From Actinotignum timonense (GTDB lineage: Bacteria; Actinomycetota; Actinomycetes; Actinomycetales; Actinomycetaceae), in contig NZ_JASOKT010000006.1 of the NCBI RefSeq assembly GCF_030216305.1, positions 31,738 to 95,737 on the forward strand: 64,000 bases of DNA. Reading direction: 5' to 3'. Positions 28,033 through 38,373 of this stretch are shown here, piece after piece. The translations under genes were made by a program, and so were the position numbers. The first letter of the stretch is position 1; the number at the start of each line of letters is the position of its first letter. Under the pieces are notes generated by a model. It saw nothing but the letters and a program-made list of their open reading frames with translations, was not told the origin of the DNA and did no database searches.

Positions 28033-31000
28033 TTAGCGGCGGACGATGGGGGTATCAACACCATCCCCGTCCCAGTCACCAACCAGCATCTGGTCACCAG
28101 CCCGGCCATAATGCAAGGTGATATCAGCGTTCCCGCTCTTGAGCGAGTTCGCCACAAACACCTGGTTACCACGCCGAACAGCGAAGGTATCCTTACCATC
28201 GCCATCCCAGTCACCAACAAAGATCTGGTCACCGGCCCGGCCGTAGGAGAAGGATGTTTCAGCCTTGCCGCCCGTGAGGGTGTTATTCACGAAGAACACA
28301 TTCCCACGCTGCACCGCGAAGGTATCCTTGCCATCCCCGTCGAAATCACCGGCGAGCAGCACGTCGGCCTCGCGCCCGAAGCTGAATACCTGGTCGGCAT
28401 CCCCCGAGCGGATCGAGTTGAGGACGAATACCTGGTTGCCGCGGCGTACCGCGAAGGTATCCTTACCGTCTCCGTCCCAGTCACCAACCACGATGGTGTC
28501 ATCGGCGCGCCCGAAGGAAATCACTTCATCAGCCACGCCTCCGGTGAGGCTGTTCTGAATGAAGATCTGGTTACCGCGGCGCACCGCCAAGGTTTCCTTG
28601 CCGTCTCCATCCCAGTCACCGATCAACACTTGGTCTGCGGCTCGCCCGTAGGAGAAGACCTGCTGAGCAACCGTGGAGACCCAATCGTTGGACAGGTAGA
28701 ACACGTTCCCGGTATCACCCGGCTTGCTCGGCGTGCCCGGTTCGGGCGCCGGAGTACCCGGCGTACCAGGCGTACCCGGCGTCGGGTTCGGCGCAGGAGT
28801 CGGGTTCGGCTCCGGCTGGCCCGGCGTCGGATCCGGAGTACCCGGTGTGCCCGGCTCACCCGGAGTGGGAGACGGCGCCGGAGCGCTCTCCTGAGTCACC
28901 GTAACCTTAACGGTCTTGGTCACGGCAGCCCCGGCAGCATCGGTGGCAATGAGGGTCACCGTATTCTCGCCCGGGTTGAGCACTGTGCCCGATGCCAGGG
29001 TGAGAGCGGTATCGCCCGCGGCCCCAGCTGCGCCGTCGTCCTTCACCGTGTACTTGGCGAGTACCTCGGCGGCCAGGGCCTGCCGGTCAAGAGCGCCGGC
29101 GGGCGCCGTGAGTTCCACGGTGTCCGGGCCCTCGATCACGGGCAGGCTGTCCTTCGTGAAGGAGATGGACTGCGCGGTGGAGTTACCGGCCAGGTCGGTA
29201 CCTTCCACCGTGAGGGTGTAGGTACCGGCCGCCAGCTCCGCGGTTTCCACGGTGTAGTTGAGAGCGGTCGCGGCATCACCGGTGGTATCGCCAGCTGCGG
29301 CGTCGTCGGCAACCGGAGCATCGGCCTCAGCCATAAGTCCAGCCGCATCCTTCACGCCCGCAACCACGCGTGCGGCGTCGTCCTTATCCGCCACGCCGTT
29401 CGCATCGGTCTTGACGGCCTTCGCGGCATCCGCACCGTTCGCACCGGCATCGTTTCCTCCACCGAAGTAGGTCTTGACGTCCACGAGGCTGTCCTCAACG
29501 GTCTGGCCGAGCAGGCCCGCATCGGTGCTCTGCTCGCTGAGCACGTTCCCGTTGAGGAGAACGCGCGCGGCCTTGAGGTTGGGGTCGGTCACGCTGGTGG
29601 CAATGGCAGCGCCGTCGCGAATAACCGCGCCGTCCGTGCCGTCGATGCTCACCGCCGGGCCTTCCTTATCCACCACCACGGGGATGGTGTTGAGCAGGGT
29701 ATTGCCCATGCTGTCACCGAATTGCACAAGGACCGTATCGCCGTCCGCAACCGGGAATGCCTGGTTGAAGCTGCGGGTATTGGTCTTGGTGCCGCCCACG
29801 GTGTGGTCGATAATGCTGCGCACCACCGAACCGTTGATCTTGAGTTCGTAGCCCCAGGCGTCATCGGAAGCGGTACCCGCGAAGGTGACCTCATCCGAAT
29901 TCGCGTAGAGCACGCCGTTGTACAGGGTCGGTTCCGTGAAGGACACCTTGGGGTACCCGGTATCCCAGAACACGCGCAGGATGCTATCCATGCGGACCTT
30001 ACCTTCGGTATCGGTCACCTTCATGTGGAAGGCGTTAATACCGGTGGTCACCGGCACCGCGGTTTCGAAGGTGCCATCGGCCTGCACGCTCACGTTAATC
30101 GGGTCCGGAACCACGTAGGCGCCGGCCTCGTTCACGGTCACGCGCGGCTGGAGCACAAAGGCGGACACGCCCTGCGCCTTACCGCGCAGCACCAGCTTGC
30201 CGTCCGCCGTGGTTTCCGCGGTGGACATATCCGGCAGGCAGGTGGTGCCGAAGCACTGCACATTCGTGAAGGTGGGTGCTTGGTACGACGACGTATCTTC
30301 CGCCACGACCTCCCGGCCTTCGTAGGTGACCGTTTCGGTGGTGGTATTCCCACCATCGGAGGCCACCACGGTGGCGCTGACGGCGTCAGCTTCCGGGGTG
30401 AAGGTCGTGGTGAATCCGCCGCTGGCATCCACCGTGACATCCTTGCCATTCACCTTGACGGTGAGGGTGGCGCCGGCGCGCTCATCGCGCACATTACCGG
30501 TGATCGTAACCGAACCATCCTCAGCCACCGGCTGCTTACCGCCGGCATTAAGGGAGGTAATCGCCACGCTCGGGGCCACCGTATCGTAGGTGACGGTGAG
30601 CACCGTGCGGGTGATTTCGCGGCCGTTATCACCGTAGGCAACCACGGGGATCTCCTGGGTACCCGCGGTGAGCGGGACCTGAGCGGCGAAGAATCCACCA
30701 CCGAGCTCCGCATCGGTGCCGGCCACGCTCACGCGGGCCACCGCATCGGAGGCCAGGCCGAAGACGGTCAGCTTGCCGTCCTTGACGAGGCGGTGATTCG
30801 GGGTGAAGACCTGGGTGTTGTAGGTGTTCAGGCTCGGGATCTCGATGGCGTTCGCGCCCAGCACCTTGGTGACCATGGTGTTATTCATGCCCTGGTCAGC
30901 CACGGTAACGATCACGTAGGAAACGCCTTCGGGGAGCACCACTTCGAAGGAAGAATCGGAATTCTTGGTAACCGGCTTGATCTGGGTGCCCTTATCCGTT

Positions 31001-33975
31001 TCCACCATCGGCGAGGAGAAAATCCCCGATCCGGTTTCAGTCACGGTGAAGGGCAGGATCTTCTGGCCGTCACGCTCGAAGGGTTCACCCACGGAAACTT
31101 CGGGGGCAACGGTATCCACACCGAAGGGCATATCGAGGGTCTGCCAGTCGAAACGATCACCCAGGCGCGCCTTGACGCGGTAGGTGTAGCGCCCGTCCGG
31201 AATCGCCTTGAAGCTCGCGCTGGCCGCATCCCACACCGTGCCATCGAAAGCATGGGTGCGGTAGGCCTGCGCAATATTCTTCGTGCCCAGGGCAGTACCG
31301 GCGATCTGGCGGGAAAGTTCCTGTTCCTCACCCACGCGCGTCACGAGCTTGCCGGCCGCATCGTAGATTTCGAACTGGGCTTCTTCCGCGTTACGCAGCT
31401 GCGTCAGGTTCGGGACAACCGCATCAACGTTATTGTCCTTATTGGGCGAGAGCCAGAATTCCCCGAAGATATTGTTCTTCATGGGCAGGGTCATCCCGAA
31501 GATCGTGGTGGTCAGCTGGGAGGTGGAGGTATTTCCCTCACCCCAGGTCTGGCCCGGAGCCACGAAAATGGGTTCGGCGTTCCAGTCCCCGGCGAAGCCC
31601 AGGTAGGGCACCTTAATATCCGGGGTTTCCTGCACGCCTTCGAGGACCGCCCAGCCTTCCACGAAGTGGTTACCCTTGCTCGGGGTGAGCGTGAAGGTGA
31701 CCTGCGTGGTTTCCCCGGGCGCCACGGTGAGGACCTTGCGGTCCGCCGTCAGCGTTTCCTTGGAAATGAAGGTGGAGGTGGTGTCGTTCGCGTTATTCGT
31801 TTCATTCACGACTTCCTGGCGCGGAATCGCGTAGGCGGCTTCCTTATCGCCGTGGTTGGTGAGGGTCACGGTGAAGGACACCGGCCCGTTCACCTGACCC
31901 AGGGCCACCGAATTGGCGCCGTCCACGCGGGCGTGCACCTGGGAAGCCAGGGCGTGATCCACGCGCACCAAACCGGCGCCGATCTGGCGCGGAGCGTAAG
32001 GAACGCCGTCGTGCCGCGGAATCTCCGCGGTGTTCATGAGCAGCGTTTCCGCCAGGCTGAGGCGATCCGCCCGAGACATCTCCGGGAAGCGCTCACCGAG
32101 CACCTGGAGCACGCTGGCCATGGAGCCGGCCACGTTCGGGGCGGCCATGGAAGTACCGGACATTGAGCCGTAGGTATTGGAATTCAGCGTGGAGTAGACG
32201 TTGCCGCCCACACCCGAAATATTCGGCTTGAAGTCCAGGTTGGAGGTCGGGCCCCAGGAGGTGAAGTTGGAGGGCGCGCCGGCCGTGGCCGAGGGCGTGG
32301 TCCGAGCTTCATCCGTGAGGGCGATGGTGACCGTTGTTCCGGCCTTGATCGCCTCCACGAGGCGCAGCGCATCGGAGCGGAACATCACGCCACCGGGGAA
32401 GGTGTATTCGTCAATACCGCCCATGGAGATCATGGAATCCCCGCCGGCTTCGTGGTTGTAAATAATCACACCGGCCGCACCGGCTTTTTGCGCATTACCG
32501 AACTTTTCCCCGAAGGTGATGCCGCCACGCTCAATAAGAGCATATTTACCGGCGGTGTTTTCCGGGAATTCTTCCGGCTTACCGGTGCCGGCGGCTACCG
32601 CTTCGCGGGCCACATTATCCGGCTTACCGGTGGCAAGTTCGTAGAAAATATCTTCAGACTTGTCCCCCACGGTCACGCGGGCGACCGAGCGGGTTTCGAA
32701 ATTATTATCAATCGAGGCAACCGAAAGCGTGGCATCGTGAGCCGAGGGCGAGCCAATAACGCCGTCGTCCCATTTACCGAACATATCGTCTTCCCCGCCG
32801 CTCGGCGAGAAATTGAGCCCGGAGTTACCGGCGGAAATCACCGGGAGCACGCCCTTAGCGCGCGCTTCTTCAATGGCCAGGCCCGCGCCGTTGGAGTATC
32901 CGAAGCCGTTATCGGAGCCCAGCGAGAGGTTAATAACGTCGGCGCCCAGCTTCACGGAATCTTCAATGGCGGCAATAATATCGCCGTCAGCCGCGCCGCC
33001 GGCACGTGCCGGGTCATTGGAGAAGACCTTCATTGCCAGCAGCTGGGCATTGGGGGCCATGCCTTCCACCCGGCCGGTGGTCGCGAAGGTTTGGCCTTCA
33101 TCCAGGCCGTTTGCCGCGGCAATACCCGCCACGTGCATGCCGTGCATGGACGAGGTGGTATCGACGATCTCGAAATTATCATCGGCGTAGTTGTAGCCGT
33201 TGGGAACCTTGCACGTGAAAGCGGGATTCGCAGCGGTATTAATATTCTTAATCTTCGCGGTATCGCAATTATCGATGCGCATATCACGGTGAGTCGGGTC
33301 GATACCCGTGTCCACAATCGCAATAACCATGCCGGTGCCATCCGCGCCGGCATCAGCCAGGGCCGCGGGCGCGCCCTGCATATCGCGCGAGGCATCTTCG
33401 AGGGGCACATTTTCCTGCGGCTGCGTTGCGAGGGCGCCCTGGGCGAGCGCCTGCGTGGCACCCGCGTTCTGGGCGAGCGCGCTTTGGGCGACGGCGCGGG
33501 AAATATCCGCAGCGCGCTCGGTCGCGGCCACGTCTGTTGTCTGGTAGACGCGCTCACGCTTGACCGAGGCCACCGCAGCTTCCGCTTCCAGAGCCGCCAT
33601 CTTATCCGCCGGCATCGTCGCGGCGAAACCATTGACGAGGTAGCCGAACTGGCGCTCAAGCTGCAGACCGTACTTCTCCGACCACTGTGCCACCAGGTCT
33701 TCCTGCGTGGCCAGGCTCTGCGCCTCACCGGTATCGCTGCCTAGGCGAGACTGGTCCTTGAGGAGCACAATAACCCGCACCCGCTCATTGGAGCCCTGCA
33801 GATCCTGGAAGGCAGCCAGCTCGGGGTTATCGGGAGAGAAGAGACCGGCAAAAGCGCCGGCGGGATTCGACGGCGCTGGCTGATCCGCAGCGAGCGCCGG
33901 AGTAGTGAGTACGCTTAAGGCGAGCGCAGCCGTGACGGATAATCCGCCCAGGCGGCGCCAGTTAAAACCTGTCAC
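28033..33975 (-). CDS. Giant S8 subtilisin-like surface protease with FG-GAP repeats
   Basis: About 1980 residues. Signal peptide (ending TTPALAADQ), an inhibitor-I9-like prodomain (VRVIVLLKDQSRLG), then a subtilase domain: Asp in AIVDTGIDPTH, His in HGMHVAGIAAANG, Ser in MSGTSMAAPNVAGS. A PA-type insertion lies between His and Ser (GAAGVIIYNHEAGG). Fn3-like and Ig-like modules follow, as in C5a-peptidase/lactocepin enzymes, then a Pro/Gly/Thr linker and 4.6 repeats of 45 residues. GTG at 33975 is preceded by AGGAGAAG and fits the signal peptide. No LPxTG motif is seen at the C-terminus. Probably secreted and host-facing; substrate unknown. Confidence 0.93.
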   Translation of the reverse strand: MTGFNWRRLGGLSVTAALALSVLTTPALAADQPAPSNPAGAFAGLFSPDNPELAAFQDLQGSNERVRVIVLLKDQSRLGSDTGEAQSLATQEDLVAQWSEKYGLQLERQFGYLVNGFAATMPADKMAALEAEAAVASVKRERVYQTTDVAATERAADISRAVAQSALAQNAGATQALAQGALATQPQENVPLEDASRDMQGAPAALADAGADGTGMVIAIVDTGIDPTHRDMRIDNCDTAKIKNINTAANPAFTCKVPNGYNYADDNFEIVDTTSSMHGMHVAGIAAANGLDEGQTFATTGRVEGMAPNAQLLAMKVFSNDPARAGGAADGDIIAAIEDSVKLGADVINLSLGSDNGFGYSNGAGLAIEEARAKGVLPVISAGNSGLNFSPSGGEDDMFGKWDDGVIGSPSAHDATLSVASIDNNFETRSVARVTVGDKSEDIFYELATGKPDNVAREAVAAGTGKPEEFPENTAGKYALIERGGITFGEKFGNAQKAGAAGVIIYNHEAGGDSMISMGGIDEYTFPGGVMFRSDALRLVEAIKAGTTVTIALTDEARTTPSATAGAPSNFTSWGPTSNLDFKPNISGVGGNVYSTLNSNTYGSMSGTSMAAPNVAGSMASVLQVLGERFPEMSRADRLSLAETLLMNTAEIPRHDGVPYAPRQIGAGLVRVDHALASQVHARVDGANSVALGQVNGPVSFTVTLTNHGDKEAAYAIPRQEVVNETNNANDTTSTFISKETLTADRKVLTVAPGETTQVTFTLTPSKGNHFVEGWAVLEGVQETPDIKVPYLGFAGDWNAEPIFVAPGQTWGEGNTSTSQLTTTIFGMTLPMKNNIFGEFWLSPNKDNNVDAVVPNLTQLRNAEEAQFEIYDAAGKLVTRVGEEQELSRQIAGTALGTKNIAQAYRTHAFDGTVWDAASASFKAIPDGRYTYRVKARLGDRFDWQTLDMPFGVDTVAPEVSVGEPFERDGQKILPFTVTETGSGIFSSPMVETDKGTQIKPVTKNSDSSFEVVLPEGVSYVIVTVADQGMNNTMVTKVLGANAIEIPSLNTYNTQVFTPNHRLVKDGKLTVFGLASDAVARVSVAGTDAELGGGFFAAQVPLTAGTQEIPVVAYGDNGREITRTVLTVTYDTVAPSVAITSLNAGGKQPVAEDGSVTITGNVRDERAGATLTVKVNGKDVTVDASGGFTTTFTPEADAVSATVVASDGGNTTTETVTYEGREVVAEDTSSYQAPTFTNVQCFGTTCLPDMSTAETTADGKLVLRGKAQGVSAFVLQPRVTVNEAGAYVVPDPINVSVQADGTFETAVPVTTGINAFHMKVTDTEGKVRMDSILRVFWDTGYPKVSFTEPTLYNGVLYANSDEVTFAGTASDDAWGYELKINGSVVRSIIDHTVGGTKTNTRSFNQAFPVADGDTVLVQFGDSMGNTLLNTIPVVVDKEGPAVSIDGTDGAVIRDGAAIATSVTDPNLKAARVLLNGNVLSEQSTDAGLLGQTVEDSLVDVKTYFGGGNDAGANGADAAKAVKTDANGVADKDDAARVVAGVKDAAGLMAEADAPVADDAAAGDTTGDAATALNYTVETAELAAGTYTLTVEGTDLAGNSTAQSISFTKDSLPVIEGPDTVELTAPAGALDRQALAAEVLAKYTVKDDGAAGAAGDTALTLASGTVLNPGENTVTLIATDAAGAAVTKTVKVTVTQESAPAPSPTPGEPGTPGTPDPTPGQPEPNPTPAPNPTPGTPGTPGTPAPEPGTPSKPGDTGNVFYLSNDWVSTVAQQVFSYGRAADQVLIGDWDGDGKETLAVRRGNQIFIQNSLTGGVADEVISFGRADDTIVVGDWDGDGKDTFAVRRGNQVFVLNSIRSGDADQVFSFGREADVLLAGDFDGDGKDTFAVQRGNVFFVNNTLTGGKAETSFSYGRAGDQIFVGDWDGDGKDTFAVRRGNQVFVANSLKSGNADITLHYGRAGDQMLVGDWDGDGVDTPIVRR
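28036..28659 (-). repeat. 45-residue (135-bp) FG-GAP/VCBS-type tandem repeats
   Basis: Four full copies and one partial copy of a unit of the form FSYGRAxDQxxVGDWDGDG followed by KDTFAVRRGNxxFVxNSLxSGxAD. The DxDGDG loop is of the calcium-binding type. DNA identity between units is visibly high, so unequal recombination could change copy number. The same unit occurs at 63563-64000. Confidence 0.9.
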
Positions 33976-34309
33976 ACCTTCTCCTAACTTCGTGACGGGA
34001 GGGATCCCGTCGGGGAATCCGGTGTTGTCATTCCTGCACGGAGGCCAGGGATCGGGAGAGGTAGGGCGACGGCGCACGCGGCGCAGCCTCCCCACCCCGC
34101 CGCGCATATCTACCAACCAGTGGAGAAGTTATGCACCCCTCCCGCTCAGCCTCTCACCCTTGAGCGATAGACCGGCAGTGCGTGACGCGTGGGAATACCG
34201 GATGCGGGCTATCATCGCAAAGAATGGTGCGCATCCGTCCAGAGCGTCCACAACGTGAACACTTCCGTTAGGCCATTGATATTTATGCGCTTAAAATTCG
34301 GCGCGCCCG
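33976..34309. other. Intergenic region upstream of the protease
   Basis: 334 bases between the protease start and the amidase stop. Both flanking genes are on the minus strand, so this holds the protease promoter and the amidase 3' region. I see no gene, no strong hairpin and no promoter I would call. Confidence 0.4.
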
Positions 34310-35791
34310 TTACTGGCGCGGCTGCCGGATCAGCGGCCAGGGATCCAGAGTTTCCAAGGCCGCAACAATAGAAAGCAGCAGCTGTTCTTCCCCGAAGCGG
34401 GTGGCGCCCACGTGCACCCCGAAGGGCAACTCCGTGCCATCGACTTCCGCGCGGTGGATCGGGATGGCGACCGCGGCCGGTCCAAACATATTCCAGGAGC
34501 TGGTCCACGGGCTCACAATGCACTGGCGCCGGAAATCTTCAGCCGGATCATCCGGGCAGCACACCCAGGCCGGGTCGGCCGGCGGAGTACCGAGCGCCGG
34601 ACTCACAATCACGTCATAATCCGCGAAAGCCTCCCCCATGCGCCGGGCAATGGCGTACATTCCCTGCAAGCCGGCCATAAGCTGCGGCGCGGATGCCTCC
34701 CGCCCGCGAGCGCGCAGCCACCGACTCATCGGGGTGAGGAGCTCCTCGCGTTCGGGCGGGAGCGGAATGGCAGCCGCGCCCGCCTGCCAGATCGGCATAA
34801 AGGATTGCCAGGCTTCCGGCCCGAAGGGCCGCGCAATCTGCTCCACCCGCGCACCCATAGCACGGAAATCTTCCGCGGCCCGCGCCACCGCGTCCAGGCA
34901 GGCGGGGTGGATCTCGGTATCAACATTGAGCGGTTCGGTGAGCACCCCCACCCGCAGGTCAGCCAAGGCCAGCGCCCGGCTGCGCGATTGCGGCCCGCAC
35001 CCGAATTCCGCATCCAGGGTGGCCAGGTAGTCCCCCGCTCCCGGGTAGGGGCTCCAATCCCCGGGCCGGCGCCGCGCAATAATATCGAGCCCGGCCGCCA
35101 AATCGCGGGCGGTACGAGCCAGCACCCCGGCGGTGGCCAGCCCGCTATCGGAGAAGAAGGAGGATCCGGGTCCGGGTGAGACCAGCCCGCGGCTGGGTTT
35201 GATGCCGAGTACCCCGCAGTGCGCGGCGGGAATGCGGACCGAGCCGCCGCCGTCGTTCCCGTGCGCGATGGGGACTACGCCGGCCGCAACCGCCGCGGCC
35301 GCTCCCCCGGAGGATCCGCCGGCGCTGCGGGCCAGGTCCCAGGGGGTGCGCGCCGGGGTAAGGCCGGCCGGTTCGGTGTAGCCGACGAAACCGAATTCCG
35401 GGGTGGTGGTTTTTCCGATGGTCACGGTGCCGGCGTCCAGGATGGACTGGGCGACCCCGCCGGTGGTGGTGGCGACATTTCCGCGCATGGCCCGCGAGCC
35501 GTATTCGGTGGGCAGGCCGGCCACGTCGTCGAGGTCTTTGATGGGGAAAGGCACCCCGGTGAGCGGCCCTCCCCTGCCCTCTTTCAGTTGCGCGGCGGCG
35601 GCGTGGGCCTGCCGCAGCGAGAATTCTTCTGCGATATGCGTGAATGCGCCCACCGCGGCGCCGCGGCTGCGGGCCCGTTCCAGCACCCGCTCGGTATGCA
35701 CGACGGGGTCCACACGGCCGGTGCGCATGCGCCGCGCCAGCTGCATGGCAGAAAGATCCAGGGGGTCGACGTTCTCCTCAAGAAATTCCAT
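34310..35791 (-). CDS. Amidase-signature family protein
   Basis: About 493 residues. The Ser-cisSer-Lys triad is visible: Lys in GVPFPIKDLDD, the Gly/Ser block SAGGSSGGAAAAVAAGV and the nucleophile region DGGGSVRIPAAHCG. It hydrolyses a small amide; substrate unknown, and GatA is unlikely because no gatB or gatC is linked. ATG at 35791 (MEFLEENVDPLDL) fits the family start; an upstream ATG at 35836 is possible. Neither has a clear Shine-Dalgarno. Confidence 0.88.
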   Translation of the reverse strand: MEFLEENVDPLDLSAMQLARRMRTGRVDPVVHTERVLERARSRGAAVGAFTHIAEEFSLRQAHAAAAQLKEGRGGPLTGVPFPIKDLDDVAGLPTEYGSRAMRGNVATTTGGVAQSILDAGTVTIGKTTTPEFGFVGYTEPAGLTPARTPWDLARSAGGSSGGAAAAVAAGVVPIAHGNDGGGSVRIPAAHCGVLGIKPSRGLVSPGPGSSFFSDSGLATAGVLARTARDLAAGLDIIARRRPGDWSPYPGAGDYLATLDAEFGCGPQSRSRALALADLRVGVLTEPLNVDTEIHPACLDAVARAAEDFRAMGARVEQIARPFGPEAWQSFMPIWQAGAAAIPLPPEREELLTPMSRWLRARGREASAPQLMAGLQGMYAIARRMGEAFADYDVIVSPALGTPPADPAWVCCPDDPAEDFRRQCIVSPWTSSWNMFGPAAVAIPIHRAEVDGTELPFGVHVGATRFGEEQLLLSIVAALETLDPWPLIRQPRQ

Positions 35792-35876
35792 GTTCACAGT
35801 GTACGTGAGATAGGGCACGTTTGCCGCCGGTGGCATATTAAGTTTCGGTGCAATTCTCTTCGCGTTCCGCGCGCCG

Positions 35877-36617
35877 CTATTCGGTTTCGGTGCGCTTCTC
35901 TGCGGTTTCCGTGCCGGCGCGGGCGGCCCAGGGGCCGTGTTTCGCCCGTTCCACGGCTTCTTCGCGCGCCGCGGCGGTGGGGATGGCCAGGTTTTCCATC
36001 AGCTCGGCTATCTGTGTGGCGGCATTATTTTCACGACGACGCCGCAAGCTGGCGGCGGTGGCGGCAATCTCTTCCGTGGATAAGTTCTGGGATAGCTTGG
36101 CCTTGCCAATAATCTCCGTGACTTTAATATCCACGCCCACGATGGCGCGCAGCATGCGGCGCAGCTGGTCAGGCCGCGCGTGGGTATCGGGGCGCCAGGT
36201 ACCTCCGTGGTGGGCAATTTCGTGGGCGTCTACTAATTCCCGCAGGGTGGGGATGAGCCAGGCGGGGTCCTCGTGGATAGTGAGCTCGCCGCGCAGGTGC
36301 ACGGTGAGGTAATTCCAGGTGGGAACCCGGGCCAACGGCGCATCTGCCGGGCCGGGTGGCATATCGGAGGGTGATATATAGGTATTCGGGCCGGTGACCA
36401 CCATGAGGCAGGGTCCGCTATCACCCGCCTGGGGATTAATACGTGCCATATGGCTGTGGAGGTGGAGAGTGCCGGCGTCGTCGTACTTAATATTAAAAGG
36501 AAGGAGGGTGGCGTCCAGGCCGCGCGGGCCGGCCGTTATTAATTCTCCCACCCCGATTTGGGCAGCTAGTTCCACCGCGCGTTCCGGTTCCAACGCAAAA
36601 CGACTCGCCACGTACAT
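35877..36617 (-). CDS. PaiB-type FMN-binding protein
   Basis: About 246 residues. The start MYVASRFA, the HSHMARINPQ block, WNYLTVHLRG and KAKLSQNLS are hallmarks of the FMN_bind_2/PaiB family, known in Bacillus as a negative regulator of sporulation and protease genes and related to FMN-binding split barrels. The C-terminal Glu/Thr/Arg tail is charged and likely disordered. It follows the ABC permease gene after 23 bases and may be the last gene of that operon. It contains two copies of the dispersed motif (36033 and 36477). Confidence 0.85.
   Translation of the reverse strand: MYVASRFALEPERAVELAAQIGVGELITAGPRGLDATLLPFNIKYDDAGTLHLHSHMARINPQAGDSGPCLMVVTGPNTYISPSDMPPGPADAPLARVPTWNYLTVHLRGELTIHEDPAWLIPTLRELVDAHEIAHHGGTWRPDTHARPDQLRRMLRAIVGVDIKVTEIIGKAKLSQNLSTEEIAATAASLRRRRENNAATQIAELMENLAIPTAAAREEAVERAKHGPWAARAGTETAEKRTETE
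36033..36055 (+). repeat. Dispersed motif, extended copy in the PaiB-type gene
   Basis: ACGACGACGCCGC followed by AAGCTGGCGG. It lacks the initial GGT but keeps the right tail. Read on the coding strand it gives ASLRRRREN, a different frame from the YDDAA copies. Confidence 0.5.
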
Positions 36618-36640
36618 GACAGCCAGTGTAATGCGCGCGG

Positions 36641-37729
36641 CTACGGCGTGCGCATGACCTCCACCGGGTCACGGTAGGCCGCGAAAATCGCCGGGGGAAT
36701 GCAGGCGAGCAGCGCCACGAGCACCGCGAGCACCCCCACCGCCACCGAGAAATCGAGGGCAACCGGATTGCCGCTCAGCCGGCAATAACCCCAGGCCGCG
36801 GCGATGCCCAGCGCGGTGCCGCCCACGGCCGGGTAGGCAATGCGCGCGATTACCAAGGCCACCAGCCCGCCGCGGGTGATACCGAGGGTGCGGCGCCGGC
36901 CCAGGTCGCGGCGGCGGATAAGCACGTCGGCCAGCACCACCGCGGCGATAAAGAGCGCCCCCACCCCGAGAATGAGGATGAGGAGCGCGCGGCCCATGCC
37001 CGCGACCTGCCCGGTCACGGCCACGCCCTGTTTCGCCTGGCTGACGGAGCTGCGGATAATGAGTTTGGCGGGGTCGAAATCCCCGAGGGCCGCGAGGGCA
37101 ACATCGGTGACCGCGGCAATATTTTCGGCGTCGTTGGCCAGTGCGGTCACCCGCACGTAGGCGCCCGAGCCGCCCCCGGCCAGGAGGTAATTATCGAGGT
37201 CCTCGAATCCGCCGCTGGGGGTGAAGGAGCCGACCACGGCCCACTGCCGCCCGCCGCGCGATTCCACGTACCCGCTGGGGAAGGCCAGGCGCAGCTGCGG
37301 CAGCATGGCTTCGGGCACGATGGCTTCTCCCGGACCGGGATAACGCCCGGCTGTTAATGTAATTATTTTGGAGATGTCGCCACCGGTTTCCACCAGGGCG
37401 AACAGCTGGGAGGCCGGGCCGAGCGGCCCATTGACCACGTCCACCGTGCTCCGGTATCCCACTACCCCGGCCACCCCGGAGGTGCCGTGCAGGGTTTCCA
37501 GGAATGCTTCGGGGAGCAGCCCAGCGTTTTGTTGATCGATGAGGGTGAGCTGGCGGGCTTGCGGGCCGGTGAGCTGGCGGTGCAGCTCGGCTTCGGTGGC
37601 GGCCTGGCGGCCCACCGTCACGAGCGACGCCGCGCACATCACTCCGAGCACCAGGGCCACCAGGATGGTGGTGACCAGGGCCCCGCGCGCATTTTTCGCG
37701 CCTTCGCGTAGCAGAACAGCGAATTTCAT
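36641..37729 (-). CDS. FtsX/MacB-like ABC permease of the secreted-peptide cassette
   Basis: About 362 residues with the four-helix MacB layout: one helix at about 18-42, an extracytoplasmic domain, then three helices (about 245-270, 285-310, 320-350). The ending [13 protein letters not shown] matches the typical xPxEALR-like end of MacB permeases. It overlaps its ATPase by four bases. Together with the adaptor it forms the second tripartite system of the window. Confidence 0.88.
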   Translation of the reverse strand: MKFAVLLREGAKNARGALVTTILVALVLGVMCAASLVTVGRQAATEAELHRQLTGPQARQLTLIDQQNAGLLPEAFLETLHGTSGVAGVVGYRSTVDVVNGPLGPASQLFALVETGGDISKIITLTAGRYPGPGEAIVPEAMLPQLRLAFPSGYVESRGGRQWAVVGSFTPSGGFEDLDNYLLAGGGSGAYVRVTALANDAENIAAVTDVALAALGDFDPAKLIIRSSVSQAKQGVAVTGQVAGMGRALLILILGVGALFIAAVVLADVLIRRRDLGRRRTLGITRGGLVALVIARIAYPAVGGTALGIAAAWGYCRLSGNPVALDFSVAVGVLAVLVALLACIPPAIFAAYRDPVEVMRTP

Positions 37730-38373
37730 AGCCGCACCACCTCATCTGCCGCATTGACCACCGTGGGATCGTGGGTGGCAATAATGACACTGCATCCGGA
37801 TTCCGCGGCTTCGCGCAGGGCGCCGAGCACGAGGTTGGCATTATCCGGGTCGAGGTTTCCGGTTGGTTCGTCGGCCAGGATAAAGGTGGGGGAATTGACG
37901 AGGGCGCGGCAGACCGCCACCCGCTGGGCCTGCCCGCCGGAGATTTGCCCGGGCCGGTGGTCGGCGCGGTGTTCCAGGCCCAGGCCGGCCAGGAGTTCGC
38001 GGGCGCGGGTGCGGGTGGCTGCCAGCGAATGTCCCGCGTAAAGCCCGGGTTCCATCACGGAATCGAGAACGGGGCGGGTGGGGTCAAGTTCGGAATCTTG
38101 AAAAACGAAGCCGATGCGGCGGGCGCGCAGGCGCGAGCGTTCCCGGTCGGTGAGCTCGCTGGCTGCGGCGCCGTCGATAAGGACCTGCCCGGAGCTGGGC
38201 GTGAGGGTGAGCCCGAGGAGGTAGAGCAGGGTGGATTTGCCGCGCCCCGAGGCCCCGGTCACCGCGGTAATGGCGGCGGGGGCGAAAACGTGGGTGAGGC
38301 CGTCGAAGAGTTCTTCGGCGCCTTTCCGGTAGCGGAAGCGCAGCTCACGGGTGGCGATGCCGGGCGCGTCCAT
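37726..38373 (-). CDS. ABC ATPase of the secreted-peptide cassette
   Basis: About 215 residues. Walker [10 protein letters not shown], signature [15 protein letters not shown], Walker [12 protein letters not shown]-loop ATHD. MacB/LolD type. It overlaps the permease by four bases and shares one base with the adaptor stop, so the three genes are translationally coupled. Confidence 0.93.
   Translation of the reverse strand: MDAPGIATRELRFRYRKGAEELFDGLTHVFAPAAITAVTGASGRGKSTLLYLLGLTLTPSSGQVLIDGAAASELTDRERSRLRARRIGFVFQDSELDPTRPVLDSVMEPGLYAGHSLAATRTRARELLAGLGLEHRADHRPGQISGGQAQRVAVCRALVNSPTFILADEPTGNLDPDNANLVLGALREAAESGCSVIIATHDPTVVNAADEVVRL

Noticed and set aside
28036-28659. Repeated DNA that could be mistaken for a CRISPR array
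   Set aside because: The units are 135 bp, in frame and encode FG-GAP repeats. There are no short repeats with unique spacers and no cas genes.
28030-32166. 1378-residue open frame antisense to the giant protease
   Set aside because: It mirrors the GC-rich, biased codons of the real gene on the minus strand. It has no signal peptide or family motif, and the minus frame has clear protease motifs.
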